Shown here: positions 1 to 9,141 of the stretch, piece by piece | How the letters are laid out: each line of letters starts with the position of its first letter | Position numbering within the stretch: the stretch's first letter is position 1 | NCBI GenBank assembly: GCA_002314715.1 | Contig: DCGY01000003.1 | Span: 1 to 43,782 of the forward strand | Direction of reading: 5' to 3' | Source of the DNA: Lachnospiraceae bacterium UBA1766 | Lineage (GTDB): Bacteria; Bacillota; Clostridia; Lachnospirales; Lachnospiraceae | DNA: 43,782 nt | The notes under the pieces: generated by a model | Told to the model about the DNA's origin: nothing | The model's database searches: none | The model's input: the letters and a program-made list of their open reading frames with translations, nothing else | Translations under genes and position numbers: made by a program

Positions 1-11
1 GTATTGTTCAT
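1..11 (-). CDS. Left-edge partial gene, first codons only
   Basis: Only the first three codons and part of a fourth (Met-Asn-Asn-Thr) lie in the window. The start is supported by a perfect AGGAGGT ribosome binding site (complement of 19-25) seven bases upstream of the ATG. Upstream, at 48-58, an inverted repeat GTTGTAACAAC could be an operator. The gene runs off the left edge and its product cannot be named. Confidence 0.5.
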
Positions 12-135
12 TGTTGTTACCTCCTATTTAAAACTATTGTTTTCTTTGTTGTAACAACATAATACCAAGTAGAACGCCACAAATGAACATCATAGCACGC
101 CAAACATTATCAATTCGCGCCAAATAAGTTTATTA

Positions 136-160
136 TAAAGGAAGGGCATATCTCCCTCCC
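136..160 (-). terminator. Possible terminator of the lipoprotein gene
   Basis: Read on the minus strand, a 7-bp stem (complement of 154-160 with 140-146, one G-U pair) closes a 7-base loop and is followed by a T/A-rich stretch. It lies just beyond the lipoprotein stop codon. The T-run is imperfect. Confidence 0.4.
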
Positions 161-177
161 ATAAACAGAAAATCCCC

Positions 178-978
178 TTAATATTGTTCTCTACCTGGTT
201 CATATTGGTTAAACCATTTATACCATTCTGAGCTGTTGCATGTTTTAGCGCACATATAATATTTATCAACCAGTTCTCCGGAATTGAACCGTTCATCTGC
301 AATTATTCTTTGCAATGTTAATGTTTTATTGTCTCTTTTCTGTGCTATCTTATCAAATTCTGACATCACTGATTTATCTTTAAGCACGATTGCTATTACA
401 GAGCATGAGTTCTTATAGCAAATGTCAAGCTTTTCCAAAGTATCACAGAATTGTTTAGCCGCCCCAAGAACAACATCCTCATCATAGGATACTAAATAAA
501 TATTAAATGATGCATCTAATATATCCTTTACATCCTCTATGTATTCCTCTATATCATTAAGTAACTTGGCATCTACATCTGTATTTCCTGTTGTCATTTT
601 TGTGTCATCATATATAACTAGTTTACCAGACTCTTTTATTCCCGCATATTCAATTATATCATGGGAGTATTTTCTTGTTGGAAAGCCATCCCATGCAATA
701 TTAAGATTATTGTAACATATCATTGTAAACGTCACATCTTCATATCCCTTTAAATAACCTGTTAATTCTCTTGCATCTAAGGCAGCTAAATCAAGTGAAC
801 TTGATTTTGTTACTACATTTGATGTCATAACATATTCAGCCCCATACTTGTCTTTTATAAACTCTTTTGCACTGGAATATGAATCACTTTTACTTGGTGC
901 TGATGCACATCCTGAAAATATCATTGCTGTAAATAATAATGTTAATGTCAACTTGAAAATTTTATTGTTCCTTCTCAT
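178..978 (-). CDS. Putative lipoprotein of unknown function
   Basis: A 266-residue protein with a typical type II signal peptide: Arg/Asn/Lys-rich start, hydrophobic core, then the lipobox FSGC with the lipidated cysteine at residue 24. It is therefore expected on the outer face of the cytoplasmic membrane. The mature part is mixed charged and polar, with no motif I recognise. A ribosome binding site (GGAGAAG) precedes the ATG. The coding sequence looks more AT-rich than the neighbouring hydrolase genes, which may mean a different origin. About 260 bases separate it from the GH43 gene, so it is probably its own transcript. The existence of the gene and its lipoprotein nature are fairly sure; the function is unknown. 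Confidence 0.75.
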   Translation of the reverse strand: MRRNNKIFKLTLTLLFTAMIFSGCASAPSKSDSYSSAKEFIKDKYGAEYVMTSNVVTKSSSLDLAALDARELTGYLKGYEDVTFTMICYNNLNIAWDGFPTRKYSHDIIEYAGIKESGKLVIYDDTKMTTGNTDVDAKLLNDIEEYIEDVKDILDASFNIYLVSYDEDVVLGAAKQFCDTLEKLDICYKNSCSVIAIVLKDKSVMSEFDKIAQKRDNKTLTLQRIIADERFNSGELVDKYYMCAKTCNSSEWYKWFNQYEPGREQY

Positions 979-1237
979 TTAATATCTTCTCCTGCATATT
1001 ATTTCTAAGGCTGAATTAGAATCCAAGGTTCCGGTTTGCATATTACCTTAATCGATTTGCGGCAGGATTGCCCATACGCAATCTCCACCTTAAATCAAAA
1101 TATGTTATCGTTCACTAAATAGGAATTACTTTCCTTGTCTTTAGTTTATATTCTGCCTTATAAATGTCAATATAAATTGATAATTGACCATGCATACCCA
1201 GTTGCCATTCTCACAAAGCAATGCCTATCACTCCGAC
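979..1237. other. Intergenic stretch, nothing recognised
   Basis: About 260 AT-rich bases between the lipoprotein start and the GH43 stop, both on the minus strand. It must hold the lipoprotein promoter, but I see no convincing -35/-10 pair, no strong terminator hairpin after the GH43 gene, and no short ORF with a ribosome binding site. Confidence 0.4.
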
Positions 1238-2980
1238 TTATTCCCAATGGAACCAGTCAAAATCTGCATAACCATCGATCTTCCCCGTTGAATATGCAAA
1301 CACTCCATATCGATATCCCATAAAATCAGGAATATCATACTTCATCTTAAGTACACATCCTACCTGATTCCACGTCTCTTGATCTACACTGTAAAAAAAC
1401 TTAGCCTCATCGATATAGTCTGTAAAATCACACTCTATTTTCAGATAAATCTGATTGCAATCCTGAAGCAATACTTCTTCATACACCTTACCTTCGGCAT
1501 CGTCTTTATGCTCTGCCTTTCTCATAATAAGGTATTTCTTATTGTCCTTCACCCGGACGGCAACATATCCATATTGGCGCTGAAATACGGTTAATCCGGC
1601 AACCATACCCTCACAAAGCTTTGAGATATCCATAAGAACCGTACCGGCACATTTTGGTCCAAAAGTTCTCACGGTCAGCATATTGCGTGCTTCTCGAATA
1701 TTGGTTACTGTGCCTACAGGCTTAAGTCTAAGGAAGCCGGGACGCTCCGTAAGACTCCAGTAACGATTATCCGGATTGTGATTCCATTGCCACTGCATGG
1801 AAATATTGGAACCGTTATATCCGTTCTCGGTCAGCTGAAAAGCCCCATTCCCGCAGGCGCAATTGTCACTGGGTCTGTCATAGCAACGATAGTTTTCGGA
1901 TACGTTATCAAATTCATCATTCATACGAATTTTCAACTGATTTTCTGCATTTTTTACCGGGATGTCATTTTCGACATACATACGATTATACAGATATTCC
2001 GTATCCTCACCAAGATATTCCCCTATAATCGGCCAATCCTTCATCTCTCCTTCTGTTCCCCATTTCATGGGAGTCAGCATAGGAATTCGGCCGACAGCAC
2101 CTGTATCCTGGAAAATAAAACAGTACCATTGTCCATCTTCCGTATCCACAATACCGCCCTGAGCAATTCCGTTATTTTTCATAACCGCATTTCCGTCTTT
2201 ATCAAATAAGTGTCCGACAAAAACCTTTTTACATTCCCATGCACCGGGAATATCGTCGTCCCATCTTCCCTGTGCGGTTAAGGATTTGCTTCTGAAACAT
2301 ATTTCCTGACGCTGCCACTGCTGTCCCTGTATCACGAAAATATAATAATAGCCTTCTCTCTGATATACATGGAAGCCTTCTCCCCATAAACCTTGTTTGG
2401 GTGTTTCATAATTGCTATTATGCAAAACGAGATGCTTGGGCCCGTATTGAATACTCTTGGACACGATATCAATGAATAGCTCTCTGTAGCATATGTCATG
2501 GGTACCTATGCCATCCTTACAATCATCTGAAAAGAATATATATTTTTTTCCGCTGGTTGTATCAAAGAACATACCGTTGTCATAACACATTCCATCGAAG
2601 GTTGTTCTGTACCAGGGACCCTTCTCAATATCATCCGTCATAAAAATATATGTTTTCTGCGTAGAATTACAGGTAAATGCCACAAAAAACCATCCGGTAT
2701 CCAAATCCTGTCTAAGGCTTGCCGCCCAAGAACCTACCGAATAATCGTTTTTTCCGTTTTTCAACGCATATCGGTCCTCTTCTTCCAAAATGCGATATAC
2801 ATAATTGACGGTCTCCCAATTCACCAAATCATAGGATTTCATAATCGGAACTCCGGGTGACAGATGCATGGTAGTACTCACCATATAGAATACCTGTCTT
2901 TTGTCTTTATCCTTAGATCGGATGATATCCATATCCGGAACATCCGCATAAATAATAGGATTATTATATGTTTGCTTCAT
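1238..2980 (-). CDS. Glycoside hydrolase family 43 (beta-xylosidase/arabinofuranosidase type)
   Basis: A 580-residue GH43 enzyme. The N-terminal five-bladed propeller begins YADVPDMDIIR, where Asp16 is the expected general base, followed by the family block MVSTTMHLSPGVPIMKS and DLVNWE. The C-terminal part (from about residue 370) looks like the beta-sandwich found in beta-xylosidases and arabinofuranosidases (GH43_C2). There is no signal peptide, so it should act in the cytoplasm on imported xylo- or arabino-oligosaccharides. The start has a perfect AGGAGG site. It follows the GH115 gene by about 85 bases on the same strand, so the two are probably co-transcribed and remove xylan side groups together. 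Exact substrate (xylose or arabinose) cannot be told from sequence alone. Confidence 0.88.
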   Translation of the reverse strand: MKQTYNNPIIYADVPDMDIIRSKDKDKRQVFYMVSTTMHLSPGVPIMKSYDLVNWETVNYVYRILEEEDRYALKNGKNDYSVGSWAASLRQDLDTGWFFVAFTCNSTQKTYIFMTDDIEKGPWYRTTFDGMCYDNGMFFDTTSGKKYIFFSDDCKDGIGTHDICYRELFIDIVSKSIQYGPKHLVLHNSNYETPKQGLWGEGFHVYQREGYYYIFVIQGQQWQRQEICFRSKSLTAQGRWDDDIPGAWECKKVFVGHLFDKDGNAVMKNNGIAQGGIVDTEDGQWYCFIFQDTGAVGRIPMLTPMKWGTEGEMKDWPIIGEYLGEDTEYLYNRMYVENDIPVKNAENQLKIRMNDEFDNVSENYRCYDRPSDNCACGNGAFQLTENGYNGSNISMQWQWNHNPDNRYWSLTERPGFLRLKPVGTVTNIREARNMLTVRTFGPKCAGTVLMDISKLCEGMVAGLTVFQRQYGYVAVRVKDNKKYLIMRKAEHKDDAEGKVYEEVLLQDCNQIYLKIECDFTDYIDEAKFFYSVDQETWNQVGCVLKMKYDIPDFMGYRYGVFAYSTGKIDGYADFDWFHWE

Positions 2981-3064
2981 CAGAAACCTCCTTCACATCC
3001 GGCATAACTATCCGCTCATTTTATCATTTCTGTGCAGTCACCCGGCTATGACTGCCAACACTGC

Positions 3065-5968
3065 CTACCGGTCATTCGTTAGAATGTAACTTTCCTCCGG
3101 GCCCAGGTACGACTCCGGAAGTCTTTCCCCTTTTTTAACAATCACTATTTTTTCTAATACCACGGCAGGACTTACTCCATAAAAAGCAAGCGTATTCTGA
3201 CCCGCCCGGCAATTGGTACCGACAACGACGGTTTTACTGTTACTGTATGCTTCCTTGGTCCATTGTGCACTCAAAAAGAAAGGCCTGGTCTCATCCTCTA
3301 CCGTGTTAACTATATGAATTTCTTCTCCGTTCAATCCATATCCGATATACTGCTTTCTTTCAAACACAACCGGTGTAGTGGCTGACATATGGAATATTAT
3401 ATCATATGCTCCGCCCTCATCTACATAAAAATCATATTCCACGGAAGGTTTTTCCGGTATTTTTTCAAAGTTGGCCGTGACAGGAAAATATTTTATTGCA
3501 CTGCCAATTCTTCCATAGGGTTCAAGGACCTGAAAACCTGCTTCATTTGTATCCTTTTTCCTATGAAAATGAGCTGCATCCATCGACACATAATTATCAC
3601 ATAAAAGATAGCTGTTTCTCGGAGTATTCTCTGACACACTACGAACCTTCAAAATAATCGTGGCCTTGGCGGCAGAACCTACATTTGTGACGGTAAATGA
3701 AGCCTCTTCGTATTCACCGAGCTTCTCGCGATTGATGAATACCGTCACCTTTTCATTCACCTCCACCTCGCCTTCATAACTTGAAAAATGCAACCATGCA
3801 CAGTCCGTATCTATTTTGTAATGAATCCTGTCTTTACTTGCGCAGGCAATATCAAAGTGAATTTCATTTACATCCGGTCTTAATGCGTCCGTCCATACCT
3901 GTGGCTTGTCCCTCCAATAATCACCCGTAAGATAGTGTTCATCCTTTTCTCTGCATACAATCATTCTTGGCTGATTGGCAGGACGTATATATACCCTCTG
4001 GGGATATTTGCAATCTTCATCATTCCAGGTCGTAAAGCCGATGTGCTCCGATAATCCCAATCCATCAAATTTACCGTCATCCACAGTCATATACTCATTT
4101 ACAAGAGCTTCATCATATTCCTCAAATCTCTCCATGCTGTCGGCCAAAAGATTCGCCTCCACACGGTTTTGATCGGCATACAAATGATTTTTTCCGGACA
4201 CAATCCACATCTTCATAAGGTTCGCTGTGCCACAGGCCGGATAAAACAATAAAGAAATAAATGCTGCCCTGTTTTTCTCCGCACATTTTCCCTTCAGTTC
4301 CTGACATTTTTCCAAAATGAAATTGCATTGCGAAACGATACTGTCAGCCTCTCCAAAATGTACGGGATGATATACCTTATCATTCATTACTTCATGTTTT
4401 CTTTTTGCCAAAAGGGAAGTATATGCCCACATAATGTCTTCCACTGCCGAGAGGTCTTCTTCTGCAAAAATATTGGCAAATTGCTGATGTACCCACTTGC
4501 TTGTATAGTCTTTTGTTATCCCGGTGTATGTCCCGCCCCATTTTTCCATATCATATGCAAGATCAAGGAAAAATGACAATCCATATTCCTGCGTTCCTAC
4601 GTCTCCGATATTCACCACCCAGATATCCCGAACGCCAAATTCATATGCCGCTGTCATCTGCTCCCACACTTTCGGCAAATATGTAGAACCAATCCACTGA
4701 TAAGAATGTGCCCCGCCATGCATATCCATGTGGTAATACATGCCAAAACCGCCCTTATGATTGCGCATTTCTTCCGAAGGAAGGGTTCTGGTAGAGCCAA
4801 AGTTATTATCACTGAGCATCAGGGTAATGCCCTCCAGTTCCTTATCGCCGATAAGGCCTTGAACCTCCGCATTTCCGTAGAAAAACTCCTCTACCTCCGT
4901 AAAGAGGACAATCTGTCTTGGCACCTCATCAAGATTTGAATGAACGTTTTCGTGAATCAGCGCATTCTGTGTCGCAATAACGTCGCGCAACATCTGAATA
5001 TTATCCCGAAGTGTAGCTCCTGCCATAATTGCCGTATCATTTTCGCCTCTCATACCCATTGTAATTACATTTTCGTATGAGGCATTTCTTCTTAAGCCAT
5101 CTCTCCAGAAATTGGTGATACCCTCTCTGTTCTTCCAAAAATCCCATGCATCCCCGTAAACGGAATCGGCACCTCTTACGAAACTGTATTCCTGGCCGCT
5201 TCTCATACAGGGTTCATGATGCGATGTACTCATGACAACACCATATTCATCCGCCAATTCTGCGTTCTTTATTCCAGGGCCATCCAGATTGAAATTGCTA
5301 TCCCACATAGCCGGCCACAAATAATTACCCTTTAATCGAAGAAGCAACTCGAATATCTGCTCATAACATTCCGCATTCATTCCCCCAAAATGCTTATTTG
5401 CCCAGGTTCCGAAGGCAGGCCATTCATCGTTGATAAAGAATCCTCTGTATTTGACGGAAGGTTCTTTGGATATATAGATAAAATCATCACCCAACAATAT
5501 TTGTTTTCTTTGTTTTGGCCATACATGGTTCCAATTCACCAAGGGCGACACCCCTATAAGCTCAGAAAAATGGAAAAGGCCGTAAATGGTTCCTCTTTTA
5601 TCGCTTCCTGCTATCACAAGAGCCTTATCAATTCCGGAAAAAGGCTTTGCGATTTCCTGAATCATGTAAACTTCTCTTTTCCCACGGATGGGCGACAAAT
5701 CGATTCGATTATCACGCTCAAGCATACGAAGGATTTCGGATTTCCCAATTGTTCCGTATATCAGAACCGTGTTCGGTTGCACATTTGACCCATCCCCTAA
5801 CACGCACGTATTACACTGCTGCGTAGCAGCATTCCGTTCATATTCATAGTCCTTCGGATGCACACCAAATACCAGCTGATAATCTTTTTTTACCTTCTCT
5901 GCTATCTTCCGTACGCCGGAATACTCATGAACATCCCCACAAAATAACAATTCCGCATGAATAACCAT
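3065..5968 (-). CDS. GH115 xylan alpha-1,2-glucuronidase
   Basis: A 967-residue protein of glycoside hydrolase family 115, which removes (4-O-methyl)glucuronic acid from xylan and xylo-oligosaccharides. The N-terminal domain carries a nucleotide-fold-like block (LVIAGSDKRGTIYGLF), then the family core with KYRGFFINDEWP, GNYLWPAMWDSNF, MGMRGENDTAIM and LFTEVEEFF, and a C-terminal beta-rich domain. No signal peptide is present, so it acts in the cytoplasm on imported acidic oligosaccharides. A TTG at 5986 would extend it by six residues, but the ATG at 5968 has a GAGG site at proper distance and the TTG has none, so I choose 5968. It is divergent from the AraC-type regulator, its likely activator. 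Confidence 0.9.
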   Translation of the reverse strand: MVIHAELLFCGDVHEYSGVRKIAEKVKKDYQLVFGVHPKDYEYERNAATQQCNTCVLGDGSNVQPNTVLIYGTIGKSEILRMLERDNRIDLSPIRGKREVYMIQEIAKPFSGIDKALVIAGSDKRGTIYGLFHFSELIGVSPLVNWNHVWPKQRKQILLGDDFIYISKEPSVKYRGFFINDEWPAFGTWANKHFGGMNAECYEQIFELLLRLKGNYLWPAMWDSNFNLDGPGIKNAELADEYGVVMSTSHHEPCMRSGQEYSFVRGADSVYGDAWDFWKNREGITNFWRDGLRRNASYENVITMGMRGENDTAIMAGATLRDNIQMLRDVIATQNALIHENVHSNLDEVPRQIVLFTEVEEFFYGNAEVQGLIGDKELEGITLMLSDNNFGSTRTLPSEEMRNHKGGFGMYYHMDMHGGAHSYQWIGSTYLPKVWEQMTAAYEFGVRDIWVVNIGDVGTQEYGLSFFLDLAYDMEKWGGTYTGITKDYTSKWVHQQFANIFAEEDLSAVEDIMWAYTSLLAKRKHEVMNDKVYHPVHFGEADSIVSQCNFILEKCQELKGKCAEKNRAAFISLLFYPACGTANLMKMWIVSGKNHLYADQNRVEANLLADSMERFEEYDEALVNEYMTVDDGKFDGLGLSEHIGFTTWNDEDCKYPQRVYIRPANQPRMIVCREKDEHYLTGDYWRDKPQVWTDALRPDVNEIHFDIACASKDRIHYKIDTDCAWLHFSSYEGEVEVNEKVTVFINREKLGEYEEASFTVTNVGSAAKATIILKVRSVSENTPRNSYLLCDNYVSMDAAHFHRKKDTNEAGFQVLEPYGRIGSAIKYFPVTANFEKIPEKPSVEYDFYVDEGGAYDIIFHMSATTPVVFERKQYIGYGLNGEEIHIVNTVEDETRPFFLSAQWTKEAYSNSKTVVVGTNCRAGQNTLAFYGVSPAVVLEKIVIVKKGERLPESYLGPEESYILTNDR

Positions 5969-6070
5969 ATTTTCATCCTCACTCAAATCAAAATAGAAAC
6001 GTATTGATATGTCTTATAGATATCATATAGTATTTTTGTGCAATATTCTTCTCGTATTCCTAGCTAAACA

Positions 6071-6099
6071 TTGCGTAATCCTACTTTCAGATGTATAAT
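6071..6099 (+). promoter_or_regulatory. Promoter of the AraC-type regulator
   Basis: TTGCGT (6071-6076), a 17-base spacer and a perfect TATAAT (6094-6099). Transcription from it would start near 6105-6107, right at the ATG at 6106, which suggests a leaderless message. It lies in the roughly 100-base gap shared with the GH115 promoter. Confidence 0.6.
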
Positions 6100-6105
6100 A
6101 TACCT

Positions 6106-6942
6106 ATGAAAAAAGAGAATCAGATTTCCTTAATACCCAACAACATATTATGCACGCACAAAACCGATTACCTTCCACGCTGCGAACAAATCACTTATCA
6201 CATGCATGACGCTTATGAAATTTATCTGTTTCTGAATGGTGAAGCGGAATTCTATGTGGAAGGAAATATGATAAAACTAAAACGCGGCGATTTGATTTTG
6301 GTACCGCCTTATGTTTTTCACGCGGCTGACTCCCACAATATACAGACCTACGACAGAGCCTTTATAAACATTGGTGCGGATTACTTAAAATCGCTCTCAA
6401 ACGAAAGCACGGACTTATCGAAATGCTTTGAATATCACACCCTGAAAATGAATTCTCTCCACTTATCCGAGGGCGAAATTGATGTTTTTCTTCCTATCAT
6501 TGATGCAATAAGCAATTCGCTGGATGCACCCGCCTACGGCAGCAGTCTGCTGATTCCTTCCTTGCTTACGCAGCTGATGGTTTATCTCAATAAAAAAGCG
6601 ATGTCTGAAAACACCCAGGGCAAATCCATAGGTGTAAAATCAACATCGCTTAACAACATTATTGAGTTTATCAATCAAAATATCGCTGATTTGCCTCCCA
6701 TCCATGAGCTGGCAGCACATTTTCACTATAATGCAGATTACCTGAGTCGTTGCTTTAAGTCCGCCACCGGGCTCACGCTTCAGCATTATATTCTCGAGAA
6801 AAAAATCGCTCTCGCAAAACAGTATCTTGCATCCGGTATGACCCCCGGTGAGGCCTGTGAATTATGCGGTTTTAAGAACTATTCCAATTTTTCACGCACC
6901 TTCCACAAATATACCGGTCATTCCCCCAGTACTTACAAATAA
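6106..6942 (+). CDS. AraC-family transcription regulator
   Basis: A 278-residue regulator. An N-terminal cupin-like sensor domain (ITYHMHDAYEIYLFLNGEAE, GDLILVPPYVFH) probably binds a sugar; the last 95 residues form the double helix-turn-helix of the AraC/XylS family (IHELAAHFHYNADYLSRCFK ... ACELCGFKNYSNFSRTFHKY). It is transcribed away from the GH115/GH43 genes and probably activates them when xylan fragments enter the cell. An ATG at 6091 is possible in frame but overlaps the -10 box and would leave no room for a leader; neither start has a Shine-Dalgarno sequence. A short CTGCC/GGCAG hairpin follows the stop at about 6951. Family is certain, ligand inferred. Confidence 0.9.
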   Translation: MKKENQISLIPNNILCTHKTDYLPRCEQITYHMHDAYEIYLFLNGEAEFYVEGNMIKLKRGDLILVPPYVFHAADSHNIQTYDRAFINIGADYLKSLSNESTDLSKCFEYHTLKMNSLHLSEGEIDVFLPIIDAISNSLDAPAYGSSLLIPSLLTQLMVYLNKKAMSENTQGKSIGVKSTSLNNIIEFINQNIADLPPIHELAAHFHYNADYLSRCFKSATGLTLQHYILEKKIALAKQYLASGMTPGEACELCGFKNYSNFSRTFHKYTGHSPSTYK

Positions 6943-6983
6943 ACCCTGCCTAATCGGCAGCACTTATACGAGGGCTTTCCGGA

Positions 6984-8894
6984 TTAATTCTTGTGTTTAC
7001 GCTTTTCCTCATACATTCTGTCATCTGCAAGCTTTTCAATTACCTTAAAATCAGTCACTTCCGATAATTTGGCAACAGCCTGACCCAAGCTAACAACCAC
7101 AGAATATTCTTTTTGGGCCAAAGCAGGCAGGTTCTGCAGATAATGATTCATTTTCGACAGCAATTTCCCTGTAGCGGGCTTATCTCCGGCATCGGTAAAC
7201 AAAGCCACGGAAAATTCATCCCCACCGAATCTGGCACTGATGCAGGGCTGTGAGAAGCATTCATTAATGGCCTGGGCTACCGCTTTTATTGCTACATCCC
7301 CTTCCAAATGTCCGTAATTATCGTTAATATGCTTCATGCCGTCCATATCAATGGATATGATGTGCACATAGCTGTCCTTTAAATCCGCCCGATTCATATA
7401 TTCATTCAGCATCTGGTAATAACCATGCCTGTTGTAGAGACCTGTCATGGTATCCCGGATATATATCTCAGACATCTGGGCATACATTTCACTAAGCTTT
7501 TGGTTTGCCAGATATAGATGTCTGTTTCGTATAATGCTCTCGATTACAATCGTTACACTTTCATTAAACTCGCCGATGAGTCTTAAATCGTTCGAAGAAT
7601 AATCCTTTGCCTGTACTACCACATATCCGTACTGCTTATCTCCGTTATGAATCAAACGGAACACATAGATATCCTCCGGTGCCGAATTCTCAATGACTGT
7701 GTCGAAATCCGGAAATATCTGGTCCACAGGAAAGACAGAACGGTCCATTGTTTTCATAACTTTCTTATTCATCTGAACACGCATCTGCCGGAATTTCTTC
7801 GTATAATCCAGACAATTTTCAATATCCTGTCGAAAACAATAAACATAACCATATTCCCTAAACAGATCCAGCGTTCCATTCATAAACTCAATGATATCTG
7901 CCAAATTGGTGCTATCCATCAATTCAAACTGCATGGTCGCCAGCATATGGTGCTGCCAGGAGTTCACTCGCATGTTATCCACAAATCCCGTCATCTCCAT
8001 GCGTTCCTGAATACCATATCCCTGTCGGCAACCACAGCTGTCCTTGGGAGTAAATTTCAATGGAATCAGAAATTCCATTGACTGTTCTGTTCCCAAAAGG
8101 ACATTGAATACGTATTCCGATACCGTCTCCAGCATAGGCTCACAAGAAGAGATACTCGGAAAATGATACCTGCCATCTTCAATCCCATCAAAACCGGTAA
8201 CCAACACATCCTCAGGAACTTTCAAACCTCTTTTACTCAGAACCTTCACTGCAGTAATTGCCATGGTATCGTTAGCACAGCAAATCGCCTCCGGAGTCGG
8301 CAAATCGGAATCCAAAAAACGATTCAATTCCTCTGTAGCCGGATTTTCCCAGAAATCGCCGTATCCAATCTGCTCTTCCTTATAGGGAATCCCATGTGCA
8401 TCCATTTCCCGGCGATACATTTCAATTCGGTCATCGGAATATTGATTATTTCTCATACCACCCAGCATAAATATATTTCTGCAACCATGATGTTCAATGA
8501 GATGTCTTACACCCTCGGCAAAGCCTTGTTTATAATTGGGGTTGATGGAGTACACCTCCTCCATCCTTGGAATTCCCATAGAATCGCCGTCATACAGAAA
8601 TACAGGGATATGCTTTCTTTTTCCCATAGCAATCAGTTTGTCAATCATCGCCCTGTCTCCCAAAGACTGTGCATGAATGACAAACGCCTTAAAATCAATA
8701 TTTTCTGCCAATGCAAATAAATCCTCTGTCGCAGGTTCGGTATATCGAAATTCCACCTTATCGTAGTTACCGGAAAAAATCAGCAGATTGTAACCAAGTT
8801 CTGTTGCTTTTTTATGTAATTCCGAATAAAGATTTCCTTGTAATCTTGAAGATATATCAGAACCGAATACTCCAATCAGCTTCTTCTCACTCAT
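6984..8894 (-). CDS. Soluble LacI-type sugar-sensor / GGDEF fusion
   Basis: A 636-residue fusion. Residues about 5-290 match the periplasmic-binding-protein-like ligand domain of LacI/GalR repressors (IGVFGSDISSRLQGNLYSEL, CCANDTMAITAVKVL, VLVTGFDGIEDGRY), but the N-terminal DNA-binding helix-turn-helix is absent. A middle region of about 180 residues, partly helical, leads to a C-terminal GGDEF domain with an intact GGDEF at residues 557-561, so diguanylate cyclase activity is expected. No membrane segment or signal peptide is visible, so a cytoplasmic sugar probably controls c-di-GMP synthesis. Start supported by AGAAGG. A promoter TTGCGA-17-TACAAT is seen at 8981-9009. The direct link of sugar binding to c-di-GMP is inference. 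Confidence 0.9.
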   Translation of the reverse strand: MSEKKLIGVFGSDISSRLQGNLYSELHKKATELGYNLLIFSGNYDKVEFRYTEPATEDLFALAENIDFKAFVIHAQSLGDRAMIDKLIAMGKRKHIPVFLYDGDSMGIPRMEEVYSINPNYKQGFAEGVRHLIEHHGCRNIFMLGGMRNNQYSDDRIEMYRREMDAHGIPYKEEQIGYGDFWENPATEELNRFLDSDLPTPEAICCANDTMAITAVKVLSKRGLKVPEDVLVTGFDGIEDGRYHFPSISSCEPMLETVSEYVFNVLLGTEQSMEFLIPLKFTPKDSCGCRQGYGIQERMEMTGFVDNMRVNSWQHHMLATMQFELMDSTNLADIIEFMNGTLDLFREYGYVYCFRQDIENCLDYTKKFRQMRVQMNKKVMKTMDRSVFPVDQIFPDFDTVIENSAPEDIYVFRLIHNGDKQYGYVVVQAKDYSSNDLRLIGEFNESVTIVIESIIRNRHLYLANQKLSEMYAQMSEIYIRDTMTGLYNRHGYYQMLNEYMNRADLKDSYVHIISIDMDGMKHINDNYGHLEGDVAIKAVAQAINECFSQPCISARFGGDEFSVALFTDAGDKPATGKLLSKMNHYLQNLPALAQKEYSVVVSLGQAVAKLSEVTDFKVIEKLADDRMYEEKRKHKN

Positions 8895-8980
8895 TTTGTA
8901 CCTTCTCTTCTATAGCTCAATCCATACAATGCCAACGAGCATCACATAGACTCCCTTGTTGCACCTTTTTACACTATTTC

Positions 8981-9009
8981 ATTGTACTTATTTTCCCTTG
9001 TTTTCGCAA
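8981..9009 (-). promoter_or_regulatory. Promoter of the sugar-sensor GGDEF gene
   Basis: On the minus strand: TTGCGA (complement of 9004-9009), 17 bases, TACAAT (complement of 8981-8986). The leader would be about 80 bases. Confidence 0.5.
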
Positions 9010-9017
9010 TAAAAATC

Positions 9018-9049
9018 CACAATTTTTAACGATTATTTCACAATTTTTA
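9018..9049. repeat. Direct repeat between divergent promoters
   Basis: The 11-base word CACAATTTTTA occurs at 9018-9028 and 9039-9049. The copies are 21 bases apart start to start, two helical turns, and lie between the minus-strand promoter at 8981-9009 and the plus-strand promoter at 9067-9095. This geometry suits a dimeric regulator acting on both. Confidence 0.4.
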
Positions 9050-9066
9050 TACACTTTTTCGACTTA

Positions 9067-9095
9067 TTGACTGCCCTTCCCGAATGTGATAAAGT
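9067..9095 (+). promoter_or_regulatory. Promoter of the PHP-domain gene
   Basis: TTGACT (9067-9072), 17-base spacer, TAAAGT (9090-9095), leaving a leader of about 40 bases before the ATG at 9142. Confidence 0.5.
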
Positions 9096-9141
9096 GTTTG
9101 GAAATATAATCGTTTTTTTCACAAAGCAAAGGAGAAATCAT

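Noticed and set aside
1379..2209. Plus-strand open frames inside the GH43 gene
   Set aside because: They lie fully opposite a well-supported enzyme gene and lack ribosome binding sites.
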